Origin: Terriglobales bacterium
GTDB lineage: Bacteria > Acidobacteriota > Terriglobia > Terriglobales > Acidobacteriaceae
DNA length: 38,365 nt
Assembly (NCBI GenBank): GCA_035454605.1
Contig: DATIGQ010000126.1
Location: forward strand, 1 to 38,365
Direction: 5' to 3'
Part shown: piece after piece, positions 1 to 8,295 of the stretch
Layout of the letters: the number at the start of each line of letters is the position of its first letter
How positions within the stretch are numbered: position 1 is the stretch's first letter
Made by a program: the position numbers and the translations under genes
The notes under the pieces: model-generated
What the model was told of the DNA's origin: nothing
The model's input: the letters and a program-made list of their open reading frames with translations, nothing else
Database searches by the model: none

Positions 1-2006
1 TTGTCAAACCAGTGTGGCGCGATGTAGCTGACCAATCCCCGTTGCTGCAGACGGCCTACTCGAGACTTGAAGACCAGCGTATGGTCCCGCCCGCGGAAGT
101 TGATGCGCGTCACATCGAACGAGAAACGCGGACTCGCTTCAAGGTTTCCCTGCGGCTCGGCGCCCGCGGCGCCGGTCTGCACCTCGAAGCCGGCGCCGTA
201 GTCGAAGGTCCACCGGCTTGCTTCCTCCACTTGGATGAGGACATTCTTGCTGTGCGCGTCACCCTCGGGGTTCTGCACGCCGATATCCACCTCGTTGAAC
301 AAGCCCAGGTCATACAGACGGCGCTGGGTGTCCAGCATGTCCGACAGCGAGAGCGGGCTGCCCGCATGAATCTGGACCTGGCGGTTTACGGTCTCCGGAC
401 GGGTGTAGCGAAGACCGCTGACAATCACCCGATCGAAGAAGAACCGCGGGCCCTCGTGGATGTCGAGCGTGACGTTCACGCGCGTGGCATCCGTAGGTTC
501 GGCCTGTGATGCAATTTCCAGCGTCGCCTCCGGAAACCCGCGATTGAAGTAGAAGTTGCGCAGCAACTCGCGGTCGCTCACCACGTTCACTTCAGAGAAC
601 GGCTGACCTTCAATGATGGAAATCATCGACCGAATCTGCTCTTCGCTCACCGCCTGGTTGCCGCGGACGGTCAAGGACGCCACGCGCGTCTGCGGTCCCT
701 CCTCGATGGTCAGAACAACACGGAGGCGGCCGCCTTCCATCTGCTCGACCTTGCTGGAGGCCTGCACGCCGGCAAATCCGTTGGAGATATAGAGGGTGCG
801 GATCGCTTCCAGGTCGCTGGCCAGAATCGCCTGGCTGAAACGCCCGTGGGAGAGGAGCCACGCCGCTTCATGCATCCACATGCGCTCGCGGATGATTTCG
901 TCGTCAAAGTAGTGGTTGCCCTGGATGGCAATCTCCACCAGCTTGTGACGGTCGCCACGTTCCACCTGATAGACAATGCTGCGCCGACCCGCTGCGGGAT
1001 CGTCCTGTTTGCTATAACCGACGGTGGCGTCGAAGTAGCCGCGCGTCTGCATGTGGTCGCGCAGGTTACGACGGCCTTCGTTCAGCAGGTCATCATCGAC
1101 TGTATTCTCCTCGTATACAGGAATGAGGCGGCGTATCTCGGCGGAGCTGGGATGTGCGCCTTGAACCTTGATTTCCACTTCCGGCCCCCGGCGAATCTCG
1201 AATACGAAATCGACCGTGTTGTCCGCCTCGCGGCGGATGCGCTCTTTGAGGGCGACTTCGGCTTCCAGCCTGTTCTGCTTCTGGTACACCTTGCGCAGCC
1301 GCTCCAGCGCTCGAGTGACACGCTTCTGCGTGACCGGATCGCCGGGACGCAGCTTGGCTATGCGCATCACTTCGGCGTCAGCGAGACCGGGATCACCTTC
1401 AATTCTCACTTCGCCCACGCGAGCGCGCTCGCCGGGCACAACCCGGAAGTGCAGGTCCACGAGCTGCGTTTCCTGGTGTTCCAGCCTTTCGAAGGAGACT
1501 TCTGCGCGGTAGTAACCCTCATCCGCGAGGGCGCTCATCATTCTCCCGATGGCCTCTTGCATCTTCTTCGGCGACCACGCCTGGCCCAGCTGAAGCTTGG
1601 CGGCGGCCAGCACCTGCTTGCCGCTCGGTTCGGTGTGGGGAGCGCCCTCGATGGTGAGGGAGCCGATGAAGTAGCGAGGCGCGGTGACAAACACGAGGTC
1701 TACCAGGTTGTCGGAGACCGGCTCAGCTTCCACGCGGATGTCAGAAAAAAATCCGGAAGCATAGAGCGCCTGGACGCTGCGTCGAACCAAGGTGCGGTCC
1801 AGGGGCTGGCCCGAAGGTTGCACCACGCGTCCGAGAAGGCGCCCGGTCTGCTGCGTCATGGCGCCACGCAGCTCGACCTTGCGGACGGTCTTGCTGTAGA
1901 GCTCAGAGTCCGGGCTGATGGGCAGGGGCTGCTGCGCGACGAGGGGCAGCACGCACCCGGACCAGACCAGCAGAGCACCGATGTGTGCCGCCCACTTCCG
2001 TGTCAA
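1..2006 (-). CDS. bamA: BamA/Omp85-family outer membrane assembly protein, seven POTRA domains (3' end beyond window)
   Basis: The protein would insert beta-barrel proteins into the outer membrane. Reading the minus strand gives 668 open residues running off the left edge. Residues 1-25 look like a signal peptide ending near VAQQ. Seven POTRA units follow at about 37-109, 110-192, 193-274, 275-351, 352-437, 438-519 and 520-596, each with a final V-x-L/V-x-F/V-x-V-x-x-G-type strand. A barrel begins at about 597, with the typical GRDHTLVF stretch near the left edge. The TTG start at 2006 is chosen because GAGG lies 5 bases upstream and the signal peptide follows at once; an upstream in-frame GTG is possible. 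BamA usually has five POTRA domains, so seven is notable. With the barrel missing, a TamA or other Omp85 paralogue cannot be excluded. Confidence 0.88.
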   Translation of the reverse strand, partial: MTRKWAAHIGALLVWSGCVLPLVAQQPLPISPDSELYSKTVRKVELRGAMTQQTGRLLGRVVQPSGQPLDRTLVRRSVQALYASGFFSDIRVEAEPVSDNLVDLVFVTAPRYFIGSLTIEGAPHTEPSGKQVLAAAKLQLGQAWSPKKMQEAIGRMMSALADEGYYRAEVSFERLEHQETQLVDLHFRVVPGERARVGEVRIEGDPGLADAEVMRIAKLRPGDPVTQKRVTRALERLRKVYQKQNRLEAEVALKERIRREADNTVDFVFEIRRGPEVEIKVQGAHPSSAEIRRLIPVYEENTVDDDLLNEGRRNLRDHMQTRGYFDATVGYSKQDDPAAGRRSIVYQVERGDRHKLVEIAIQGNHYFDDEIIRERMWMHEAAWLLSHGRFSQAILASDLEAIRTLYISNGFAGVQASSKVEQMEGGRLRVVLTIEEGPQTRVASLTVRGNQAVSEEQIRSMISIIEGQPFSEVNVVSDRELLRNFYFNRGFPEATLEIASQAEPTDATRVNVTLDIHEGPRFFFDRVIVSGLRYTRPETVNRQVQIHAGSPLSLSDMLDTQRRLYDLGLFNEVDIGVQNPEGDAHSKNVLIQVEEASRWTFDYGAGFEVQTGAAGAEPQGNLEASPRFSFDVTRINFRGRDHTLVFKSRVGRLQQRGLVSYIAPHWFD

Positions 2007-2082
2007 TAAGGCCTCGTGGCTCCGGTTGCGACAATCGGAGTGAATGAATCCCACTACTGCGATGAGCGCGCACAATCCTGGC

Positions 2083-2110
2083 GTTGTACCGCGGCAGCCG
2101 GGTGTCACAA
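2083..2110 (-). promoter_or_regulatory. Candidate sigma-70-type promoter for the BamA-like gene
   Basis: On the minus strand TTGTGA (2110-2105) and TACAAC (2088-2083) are separated by 16 bases, each matching the consensus at four of six positions. Transcription would start near 2076 and give a leader of about 70 bases. It sits in the 161-base divergent gap with the ThiF-like gene. Eye-matched only. Confidence 0.3.
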
Positions 2111-2142
2111 CGTCGATTCCGGACTGCCGCCACGCGCCCTCC

Positions 2143-2148
2143 TATAAT
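2143..2148 (+). promoter_or_regulatory. Candidate -10 box (TATAAT) for the ThiF-like gene
   Basis: A perfect TATAAT lies 19 bases before the chosen ATG at 2168, in otherwise GC-rich DNA. No good -35 is seen; the best is TTCCGG at 2118 with a 19-base spacer. The leader would be only about 13 bases and would include the GAAGG that precedes the start codon. Confidence 0.4.
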
Positions 2149-2167
2149 AATGGTTGAAGGTCGAAGC

Positions 2168-3190
2168 ATGCCCACCACACCGGAAAGTCGCTACTCGCGG
2201 CAGGAACTGTTCGCGGGAATAGGCGCCGAGGGCCAACAGAAGTTGCATTCCGCACGGGTCGCCATCGTGGGCTGCGGTGCGACAGGATCCGCCGTGGCCG
2301 CCCTGCTGGCTCGCGCCGGTGTGGGCTCTCTGCGCATCGTGGACCGCGACTACGTCGAGCCCAGCAACCTGCAACGGCAGTCACTGTTCGACGAGCAGGA
2401 CGCTGCGGAGAGCGTGCCCAAGGCCATCGCCGCGGCACGCAAGATGGCGGCCTCCAACTCCGAGATCGTGGTTGAGCCGGAGGTGGCTGATCTCACCCCT
2501 GCGAACGCTGAGCGTTTGCTGGCCGGCGCGCACCTCATCCTCGACGGAACCGACAACTTCGAGACCCGCTACCTGATCAACGACTGGGCTGTGCGCGACG
2601 GCGTACCGTGGGTGTATGCCGCTGCGGTCGGCAGCTACGCTGTCACCATGAACATCCTGCCGACAGAGACGGCGTGCCTGGCCTGCATGTTTCCCGAGCC
2701 GCCCCGCGGGACGGTGGAAACGTGCGATACGTCCGGCATCATCAATCCGGCGGCGCAACTGGCGGCGTCTCTGGAAGCAGCCGAGGGATTGAAGATGCTG
2801 GTGGGAGCTCGGGATCGCTTACGGCGTACGTTGCTTTCCTGGGACGTGTGGACGAACCAGCGCTCGGAAATCGATGCCTCCCGTCGCCGCGCGGACTGCC
2901 GCACGTGCGGCGCACGCGACTTTGTGCACTTGGCGGGCCAGGGCCGGCCGCATATCACCCTATGCGGACGGAATTCTGTGCAGATTCATGAAGGTCAGCG
3001 GCCCCTCGATTTCGCCGAGATGACGCGCCGCCTGGAACCCCACGGGCGGGTGCGCCACAACCAGTTCGTCCTCAAGTTCTGGCGAGACGATTATGAAATG
3101 ACCCTGTTCCCCGACGGGCGCGCCATCATCAAGGGCACCACGGACACGGCTACGGCGCGAAGCTTGTACGCCCGTTACGTTGGCTCCTAG
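2168..3190 (+). CDS. ThiF/MoeB/HesA-family adenylyltransferase (E1-like)
   Basis: Members of this family adenylate the C-terminal glycine of a ubiquitin-like sulfur carrier (ThiS or MoaD). The 340-residue protein has a Rossmann loop GCGATG at 35-40, the conserved acidic/Asn segment DRDYVEPSNLQRQ at 59-71, DGTDN at 126-130, two CxxC zinc pairs (Cys170/Cys173 and Cys244/Cys247) and a candidate catalytic Cys186 in ETCDTSG. About 90 residues follow the second zinc pair and form a small C-terminal domain. ATG 2168 is chosen over upstream in-frame starts because GAAGG precedes it and the usual E1 opening (RYSRQELFAGIG) follows. No thiS, moaD or other thiamin or molybdopterin gene is nearby, so the partner is unknown and no gene symbol is given. 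Confidence 0.85.
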   Translation: MPTTPESRYSRQELFAGIGAEGQQKLHSARVAIVGCGATGSAVAALLARAGVGSLRIVDRDYVEPSNLQRQSLFDEQDAAESVPKAIAAARKMAASNSEIVVEPEVADLTPANAERLLAGAHLILDGTDNFETRYLINDWAVRDGVPWVYAAAVGSYAVTMNILPTETACLACMFPEPPRGTVETCDTSGIINPAAQLAASLEAAEGLKMLVGARDRLRRTLLSWDVWTNQRSEIDASRRRADCRTCGARDFVHLAGQGRPHITLCGRNSVQIHEGQRPLDFAEMTRRLEPHGRVRHNQFVLKFWRDDYEMTLFPDGRAIIKGTTDTATARSLYARYVGS

Positions 3191-3294
3191 GGTTCGGGCC
3201 GGGTTCCGGAACACGCTCCTGGGCATGAATCTGTTATCTTCTAGCCTTCGTTCCGCCGGGGTCTGGACGCTGCCGAGCGGACGAACGACCCCTC

Positions 3295-4572
3295 ATGGCA
3301 ACCGCGAGTTCCCCTGCCCGCCCTGAACCGCCGAAATGGTATCGCTGGATGGTGCTGCTGTTCATCAGCCTGGCGATGTTCGGCAACTACTACCTGTACG
3401 ACACCATCGCTCCCATTGCGGACTTGCTGAAGGAGCAGTTGCACTTTACCGACGAGCAGATCGGGCTTCTGTATTCGAGCTACTCGTGGGGCGCGATCCT
3501 GTTCCTGCTGGTGGGCGGAGTCATTATCGACCGCTTCGGCACGCGCGTGGGCACCATGCTGTTCGGCATCATCTGCGCCATCGCCGGCTTTGTGACCATG
3601 GCCTCCAGCGACATCCGCGTCATGCTGGTCGGTCGGTTCTTGCTGGGCTTGAGCGCGGAACCGCTGATCGTGGCGATCACGGCCGCAATCGCAAAATGGT
3701 TCCGCGGTAAGGAACTCAGCTTTGCCCTGGGTATCAACCTGTTGATCGCACGCTTCGGACAGATCGCCGCCGACTGGTCCCCCACCTGGGCGCGGGCAGC
3801 CTACAGCGACTGGCAACAGCCGCTGGTCATCGGCGCCTTCCTCGGGCTGACCTGCGTGGTGGGCGCAGCCATCTACTGGATTCTCGAAAAGCGCGCCGAA
3901 AGCCAATACCACCTGGAGGAAGCCGGTTCCACCGACAAGCTGGTGTTCGCCGATCTGTTCCGGTTCAACCGCTCGTTCTGGTACATCACGGCGCTTTGCG
4001 TGGCCTTCTATTCGGTTATCTTCCCCTTCCGAAGTTTCGCCATCAAGTTCTTTATTGAGGCACACCAGGCGGAGCGCGATTTCGCCGGTCAGTTGAACAG
4101 CGTGCTGCCCTTCGCTGCCATGATCGCCACACCGTTGTTCGGACTGCTCGTGGACCGCATTGGGAAGCGAGGTACGCTCATGGCCCTGGGCACGCTCATC
4201 CTGGTTCCAGTGTTTCCCATCCTGGCATATACGCAAATCAGCTTGTACGTACCAGTGAGCATGCTGGGAATCGCGTTCTCCCTGATCCCGGCCATCATGT
4301 GGCCGTCGGTGGCTTACATTGTCGAACAGAACCGCCTGGGCAGCGCCTACGCCTTGATGTTCGTGCTGCAACAAGCGGGTGTGGCTGCCTTGGACTGGTC
4401 GGTGGGTAGGGCCAACGACTATGCGGGGGCCAGCGCTTCGAATCCGGACGGCTATTTGCCCATGATGTGGATGTTTACAACACTGGGGGCGGTAGCGCTG
4501 GGCTTTGCAATCCTCTTGTGGCGCAACGAAACCGGTCCCCAGGCCCATGGTCTGGAAACCATCCGAGCCTAG
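3295..4572 (+). CDS. Major facilitator superfamily transporter
   Basis: This is a 425-residue inner membrane protein with about 12 hydrophobic segments. It has the MFS loop 2-3 signature (GGVIIDRFGTRVG, about residues 74-86) and a second copy in the C-terminal half (GLLVDRIGKRGT, about 281-292), as expected for two six-helix bundles. The first helix is preceded by a short charged N-terminus (PPKWYRWM). The substrate cannot be read from sequence; the general layout resembles the anion:cation symporter and sugar-phosphate branches. No Shine-Dalgarno is obvious before ATG 3295. The gene lies 104 bases after the ThiF-like gene and seems to be its own unit, with a weak TTATCT near 3234 as a possible -10. 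Confidence 0.85.
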   Translation: MATASSPARPEPPKWYRWMVLLFISLAMFGNYYLYDTIAPIADLLKEQLHFTDEQIGLLYSSYSWGAILFLLVGGVIIDRFGTRVGTMLFGIICAIAGFVTMASSDIRVMLVGRFLLGLSAEPLIVAITAAIAKWFRGKELSFALGINLLIARFGQIAADWSPTWARAAYSDWQQPLVIGAFLGLTCVVGAAIYWILEKRAESQYHLEEAGSTDKLVFADLFRFNRSFWYITALCVAFYSVIFPFRSFAIKFFIEAHQAERDFAGQLNSVLPFAAMIATPLFGLLVDRIGKRGTLMALGTLILVPVFPILAYTQISLYVPVSMLGIAFSLIPAIMWPSVAYIVEQNRLGSAYALMFVLQQAGVAALDWSVGRANDYAGASASNPDGYLPMMWMFTTLGAVALGFAILLWRNETGPQAHGLETIRA

Positions 4573-4720
4573 CCCAAGACCCTGTGTTCCTGAGGCCTTA
4601 GCCCCTACCCGTTGACGCCGCCCTTGCTGGCCCTTTACCCTTCGCCCCGGGGCTTCTCTAAGGGGGGCCCGGGACCTAGGTAAGCAATACAACGGAAAAC
4701 CACTTCGGCCGCATCTACCT

Positions 4721-5350
4721 ATGCAGCGGCCTGACAAGGGCCGATTGAGCCAGAAGAAGCCAGCACCCAAGGGCGGGTTCTCGGAAGCGGAAGCCATTGC
4801 CGGAGCCCAAAAGGGGGATGCGGCTGCGTTCGAGGTGCTGTATGGCCTCCACCGGCGACGCGTATATTCCCTCTGCCTGCGGATGACCAGCAATACGGCT
4901 GAGGCTGAAGACCTGACGCAGGAAGCGTTCCTGCAGTTGTTTCGCAAGATCGGGACCTTCCGGGGTGAGTCGGCGTTTTCGACCTGGCTGCACCGGCTCT
5001 CGGTCAACGTAGTGCTGATGCACCTACGGAAGAAGGGGCTTCCGTCGGTTCCGCTCGAGGAGGTACTCGAGCCGCAGCAGGAAGACGGCCCGCGCAAGGA
5101 GTTTGGCGCGGACGATCTGTCGCTGCTGGGCTCGGTCGATCGCGTGAACCTGGAGCGCGCCATCGGAGAGCTGCCCACCGGTTACCGGACAATCTTCGTG
5201 CTGCACGATATCGACGGCTACGAGCACAACGAAATCGCGGAGATGATCGGATGTTCCGTGGGCAACAGCAAGTCGCAGCTCCACAAGGCACGGTTGAAGC
5301 TGCGGGAGTTACTCCGATTGGAGCGAGCGGCGAAGCGGGAGAAGCAGTAA
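4721..5350 (+). CDS. RNA polymerase ECF-type sigma factor
   Basis: The 209-residue protein has the two-domain form of group 4 (ECF) sigma factors. Region 2 spans about 25-95, with [19 protein letters not shown] and [19 protein letters not shown]. Region 4 spans about 140-200, with [27 protein letters not shown] followed by the helix-turn-helix [17 protein letters not shown]. The gene is followed after 66 bases by a zinc-type anti-sigma gene, which fixes its role as the regulatory partner. No Shine-Dalgarno precedes ATG 4721; the N-terminal 25 residues are poorly conserved, so the start could lie slightly elsewhere. The likely regulon includes its own operon and envelope genes (inference). Confidence 0.92.
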   Translation: MQRPDKGRLSQKKPAPKGGFSEAEAIAGAQKGDAAAFEVLYGLHRRRVYSLCLRMTSNTAEAEDLTQEAFLQLFRKIGTFRGESAFSTWLHRLSVNVVLMHLRKKGLPSVPLEEVLEPQQEDGPRKEFGADDLSLLGSVDRVNLERAIGELPTGYRTIFVLHDIDGYEHNEIAEMIGCSVGNSKSQLHKARLKLRELLRLERAAKREKQ

Positions 5351-5416
5351 ACGGAAAGATGGGGACGATACGGCTTGCATGCCGGGGCGAAAACGCAGAA
5401 GATTTGAGGTAGCACC

Positions 5417-6049
5417 ATGACGTGTAAAGAGCTTCAAGAAGTGCTGGGGGAGACCCTGGAAGGACAGCCGGGCGCGGAACAGCAAGCGCACCTCGACGGG
5501 TGCGCTGCGTGCACCGTTCTGTTACAAGACTTGCGCCTCATTCGGGAACAGGCAGCCCAGCTGCCGCTCGCCGAGCCCAACCCGCGCGTGTGGATGGGCA
5601 TTCGCGAGGCGCTGGAGAAGGAAGGATTGATCACGGACGCAGCGCCGGCGCAGGTGCTGCGTCCGGATTGGTCTTTGCCGCGGTTCCTGTGGTCGCCTGC
5701 CTGGCAGGTTGGTACGATGGCGGCAGCCCTGGCGGTGGTCTGTGGCATGATCATTTCCGATGCCGTCTATCCCAAGCAGGCGATGCCGGACGAGACTCAG
5801 GCACTGGTCCAGCCGCTCCCGGAGGAGGATGCGAACTTGTTACAGGCAATGGAAGCTCGAGCGCCTGGCTTGCGTCCCGCCTACGAAGAGAGTCTGCGGG
5901 GAGCGAACGCATACATCGCGGATGCTCAGCAGTCGCTGAGCGAGAATCCCACGGACGCGCGGGCGCGCGAGATGTTGATGCGCGCCTATCAGCAGAAGGC
6001 CGCTATCTACGAGATGGCCATGTCTCATTCGGCGGAACCGATTCGATGA
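5417..6049 (+). CDS. Anti-sigma factor with zinc-finger (zf-HC2) and one membrane segment
   Basis: The 210-residue protein starts with a ZAS-type motif: Cys3 and then His25-x3-Cys29-x2-Cys32, the zinc site that anti-sigma factors use to hold ECF sigma factors. A single membrane segment lies at about 95-115 (VGTMAAALAVVCGMIISDAV). The remaining ~90 residues would be periplasmic and are rich in acidic and Ala/Gln residues with helical character. The topology (cytoplasmic zinc domain, one transmembrane helix, external sensor) is that of a membrane-anchored anti-sigma factor. It follows the sigma gene directly and overlaps the next gene by four bases (ATGA), so the three genes form one operon. 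Confidence 0.88.
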   Translation: MTCKELQEVLGETLEGQPGAEQQAHLDGCAACTVLLQDLRLIREQAAQLPLAEPNPRVWMGIREALEKEGLITDAAPAQVLRPDWSLPRFLWSPAWQVGTMAAALAVVCGMIISDAVYPKQAMPDETQALVQPLPEEDANLLQAMEARAPGLRPAYEESLRGANAYIADAQQSLSENPTDARAREMLMRAYQQKAAIYEMAMSHSAEPIR

Positions 6050-6903
6050 CACGCCGTTATCCGGCCGCGGTTGCAGGGTTCCTGGCCTTTGGCATTCTCG
6101 CCCTCTCGGCCGGCGCGGCCGAGACACGCGAGGACTTCCGTTACACCGTCGGGCCGAAGGCGACCCTGACGATTTCGAACGTGTACGGGAAAACGGTCAT
6201 CAAGCCCTCGCCGGCGGCCCGCCAGCTCACCGTGGTGGCGGTCACGCGTTCCGGCAAGGTGTACGTCGCAGCCAGCCAGCGCGGCAATCAGGTAGAGATC
6301 CGCACCACTCTGCTGGAACCGGTTTCCGGCGATGAAGGCCGCGTGGACTACGAGGTGGCTGTGCCGTCCGGCACCGGAGTCAGCGTGCACGGCGGCAGCG
6401 GCTCGGTAGTGATGGAAGGCCTGCGGGGCGACATCGAAGCCGAGAGCGAATCAGCCTCCGTGGAGGTGCGTGACGTCTCCGGCGTCCACGTGCATGTTCG
6501 TTCGCTTTCGGGAGCCATCACGCTCACCCGCGTGCGGAACGCTCACGTCGAGATTCAATCGCAGGGCGGTGAGGTGAACCTGGAGAACGTCAGCGGCCCC
6601 CTGCTGGCTGTGAATTCCACCCGCGGCGACATCCGTTACACTGGCGACTTTGGCTTCGGCGGCCGCTATTCCTTGACCAGCCACGCGGGTAACATCGACG
6701 TTGCCCTTCCGGAAACCGCTTCGGTGGATCTGACCGCGCATTCCGAGAAGGGCTCGGTGAAGAACGAAGTGCCCATGGCCGCGCGAGATTTGCTAGCCTC
6801 CCGTCCTCCCGGGGGCCGTTCCTTCGCAGGTACTTCCCACTCAGGTTCCTCCACGGTTCGGCTTCTCTCCTTCAGTGGTAAAATCCGCGTGAAAAAGCAG
6901 TAG
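6046..6903 (+). CDS. Secreted DUF4097-type beta-helical protein
   Basis: The start at ATG 6046 overlaps the anti-sigma stop (ATGA), which indicates translational coupling. The 285-residue product begins with a signal peptide (MTRRYPAAVAGFLAFGILALSAGAAE). Repeating short strands follow with patterns such as GSGSVVMEGLRGDIEAES, SLSGAITLTRVRNAHVEIQSQGG and NSTRGDIRYTGDFG; this repeated SGxxxLxxxxGxVxxxS layout is typical of the DUF4097/adhesin-like beta-helix family. Such genes often follow sigma/anti-sigma pairs, where they are thought to report on or respond to envelope state. The molecular function is unknown. A longer upstream reading in the same frame overlaps the anti-sigma gene and is not used. 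Confidence 0.85.
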   Translation: MTRRYPAAVAGFLAFGILALSAGAAETREDFRYTVGPKATLTISNVYGKTVIKPSPAARQLTVVAVTRSGKVYVAASQRGNQVEIRTTLLEPVSGDEGRVDYEVAVPSGTGVSVHGGSGSVVMEGLRGDIEAESESASVEVRDVSGVHVHVRSLSGAITLTRVRNAHVEIQSQGGEVNLENVSGPLLAVNSTRGDIRYTGDFGFGGRYSLTSHAGNIDVALPETASVDLTAHSEKGSVKNEVPMAARDLLASRPPGGRSFAGTSHSGSSTVRLLSFSGKIRVKKQ

Positions 6904-6935
6904 CGGTTGCAAAGCGTTACGACACGAACGCGCTC

Positions 6936-7493
6936 ATGGGAGCACAGCCGCCACTCCGCATCCTGTTCCTGACGGGCTTCATGGGGGCGGGCAAGACCAG
7001 CGTGGGCCGCGCGCTCGCAGCCAGGTTGGGTTGGCGATTCGTGGATCTGGACGAGCGAGTGGAACAGCAAGCAGGACGCCGCATCACCGAGATTTTCCGC
7101 GACTCCGGGGAAGCGGAGTTTCGCTCCGCCGAGATTGCGGCCGTCCATGAGCTGCTGCAGCAGCAGGCCACGGCCCACGCGACCGTGGCGGCGCTCGGTG
7201 GCGGGACACTCACCCAGCCACAGAATGCGGAGCGGTTGCGGCAGGCGGGCGGGATTCTGGTTTTTCTCGACGCCCCACTCGAGGTCCTGCGACAGCGCTG
7301 CCAGCCGATGGCATCGCTGCGGCCGCTGTTCGGTGATGAAGCCGCGTTCCAGAAGCTTTACGAATCGCGCCTCGCGGATTACCGGCGCGCCTCGCTTCGC
7401 GTCAACACTGCGAACCGCACGCCGGAAGAAGTTGCGGCGGAAATCGCCATGGCCCTGAACCTGAACCCGACGGACGAAATCTACAGGAGGTGA
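6936..7493 (+). CDS. aroK: Shikimate kinase
   Basis: The enzyme phosphorylates shikimate at the 3-OH with ATP, a step of the chorismate pathway in the cytoplasm. The 185-residue protein has the Walker A loop GFMGAGKT at 14-21, the shikimate-binding DLDERVE with nearby IFRDSGEAEFR, the GGGT motif (ALGGGTL, about 87-93) and a lid segment containing RPLFGD. Length and order fit the family. ATG 6936 is preceded by no clear Shine-Dalgarno. The gene lies 32 bases after the DUF4097 gene, and its stop overlaps the ribosome binding site of the next gene. aroK and aroL cannot be separated by sequence alone. Confidence 0.92.
   Translation: MGAQPPLRILFLTGFMGAGKTSVGRALAARLGWRFVDLDERVEQQAGRRITEIFRDSGEAEFRSAEIAAVHELLQQQATAHATVAALGGGTLTQPQNAERLRQAGGILVFLDAPLEVLRQRCQPMASLRPLFGDEAAFQKLYESRLADYRRASLRVNTANRTPEEVAAEIAMALNLNPTDEIYRR
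7485..7490 (+). promoter_or_regulatory. Strong ribosome binding site inside the aroK 3' end
   Basis: AGGAGG followed by TGA lies 4 bases before the GTG start at 7495 and forms the last codons and stop of the shikimate kinase gene. It supports the GTG as the true start of the downstream gene and couples the two genes. Confidence 0.6.
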
Positions 7494-7494
7494 C

Positions 7495-8238
7495 GTGAGG
7501 AAGGTCCTGGTTGCAGTGCTTCTTCTGTGGACGGTGCTGCTCCTTGCCGGAGGCTCGGCGCTGGCCCAGAAATCGAAGGACAAGGGCACTAGAATCGTAG
7601 ATTCCGGCTCATTCGGCATTTACGTGGCTGGAAAGCGAGTGGCGACGGAAACTTTCCAGGTGGAGGAGACTCCGTCCAAGAACATCGCGACCGCCGAATT
7701 CAAGACCGTCGACGGAAGCGGTGCGGCCCAAACTTCCCAGCTCGAACTGGCACCCAACGGCAGCCTTCTACGCTACGAGTGGAAGGAACTCAGCCCCGGA
7801 AAGGCCAGCGCCGTGGTCGGCCTCAAGGACCAGTTCCTGATCGAGCACGTCAGCACCGGTCCCGGCGAGAAGCCCACCGAAGTGCCCTTCATCCTGCCCG
7901 CTTCAACGTTGGTCGTGGACGATAATTTCTTCCTGCACCGCCAGATTCTCGCCTGGCACTACCTGGCCAGCGCCTGCCTGCCGGCGCCCGAGAAGCCCGG
8001 GCAGTGCCGCCTGGTGAAAACCCAATTTGGCGTGTTCATCCCTCAGCAGCACCGCCCGCTCATGGTGAGCCTGGAATACATGGGAAAAGAGAAGCTGACC
8101 ATCGCGGGCAGGGAGCAGGAATTGGATCGGGTGAAACTGGAGGCCGAAGGTACGGAGTGGTCGATGTGGCTGGACAGCCAGTACCGGCTCCAGCGCGTCC
8201 TGGTGAGCGGGCAAAACGTAGAAGTCCTGCGCGACTAG
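7495..8238 (+). CDS. Secreted protein of unknown function
   Basis: The family is not recognised with certainty. The 247-residue product starts with a clear signal peptide (about 1-24, MRKVLVAVLLLWTVLLLAGGSALAQ) and is otherwise hydrophilic with many alternating strands, suggesting a periplasmic beta-rich protein. The pattern of a GSFGIYVAGKRVATETFQVEE opening and an ending with MWLDSQYRLQRVLVSG recalls periplasmic DUF3108/DUF6134-like lipid-barrel proteins, but that is a weak impression. Two Cys (about 162 and 170, in the SACLPAPEKPGQC segment) could pair. It starts one base after the shikimate kinase stop and is likely co-transcribed with it. Confidence 0.75.
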   Translation: MRKVLVAVLLLWTVLLLAGGSALAQKSKDKGTRIVDSGSFGIYVAGKRVATETFQVEETPSKNIATAEFKTVDGSGAAQTSQLELAPNGSLLRYEWKELSPGKASAVVGLKDQFLIEHVSTGPGEKPTEVPFILPASTLVVDDNFFLHRQILAWHYLASACLPAPEKPGQCRLVKTQFGVFIPQQHRPLMVSLEYMGKEKLTIAGREQELDRVKLEAEGTEWSMWLDSQYRLQRVLVSGQNVEVLRD

Positions 8239-8276
8239 CTCCGCGGCGCCTGCCGACCGGTCGCCCGGCCTCCTGT

Positions 8277-8282
8277 TACCAT
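8277..8282 (+). promoter_or_regulatory. Candidate -10 box (TACCAT) for the AI-2E permease
   Basis: TACCAT ends 13 bases before ATG 8296 and there is only a weak AGG as Shine-Dalgarno. It is one of seven TANNNT boxes at similar distance to start codons in this window. Confidence 0.3.
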
Positions 8283-8295
8283 ACAGGCCTAAACT

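Noticed and set aside
846-2009. Plus-strand reading frame (387 codons) opposite the BamA-like gene
   Set aside because: The minus-strand reading has a signal peptide and seven POTRA units; the plus-strand product has no domain.
3241-5178. Long minus-strand reading frame (645 codons) antisense to the MFS and sigma factor genes
   Set aside because: Its product is Gln/His/Arg/Gly-rich without a recognisable domain, and it covers two well-supported genes. Long antisense frames are expected in GC-rich coding DNA.
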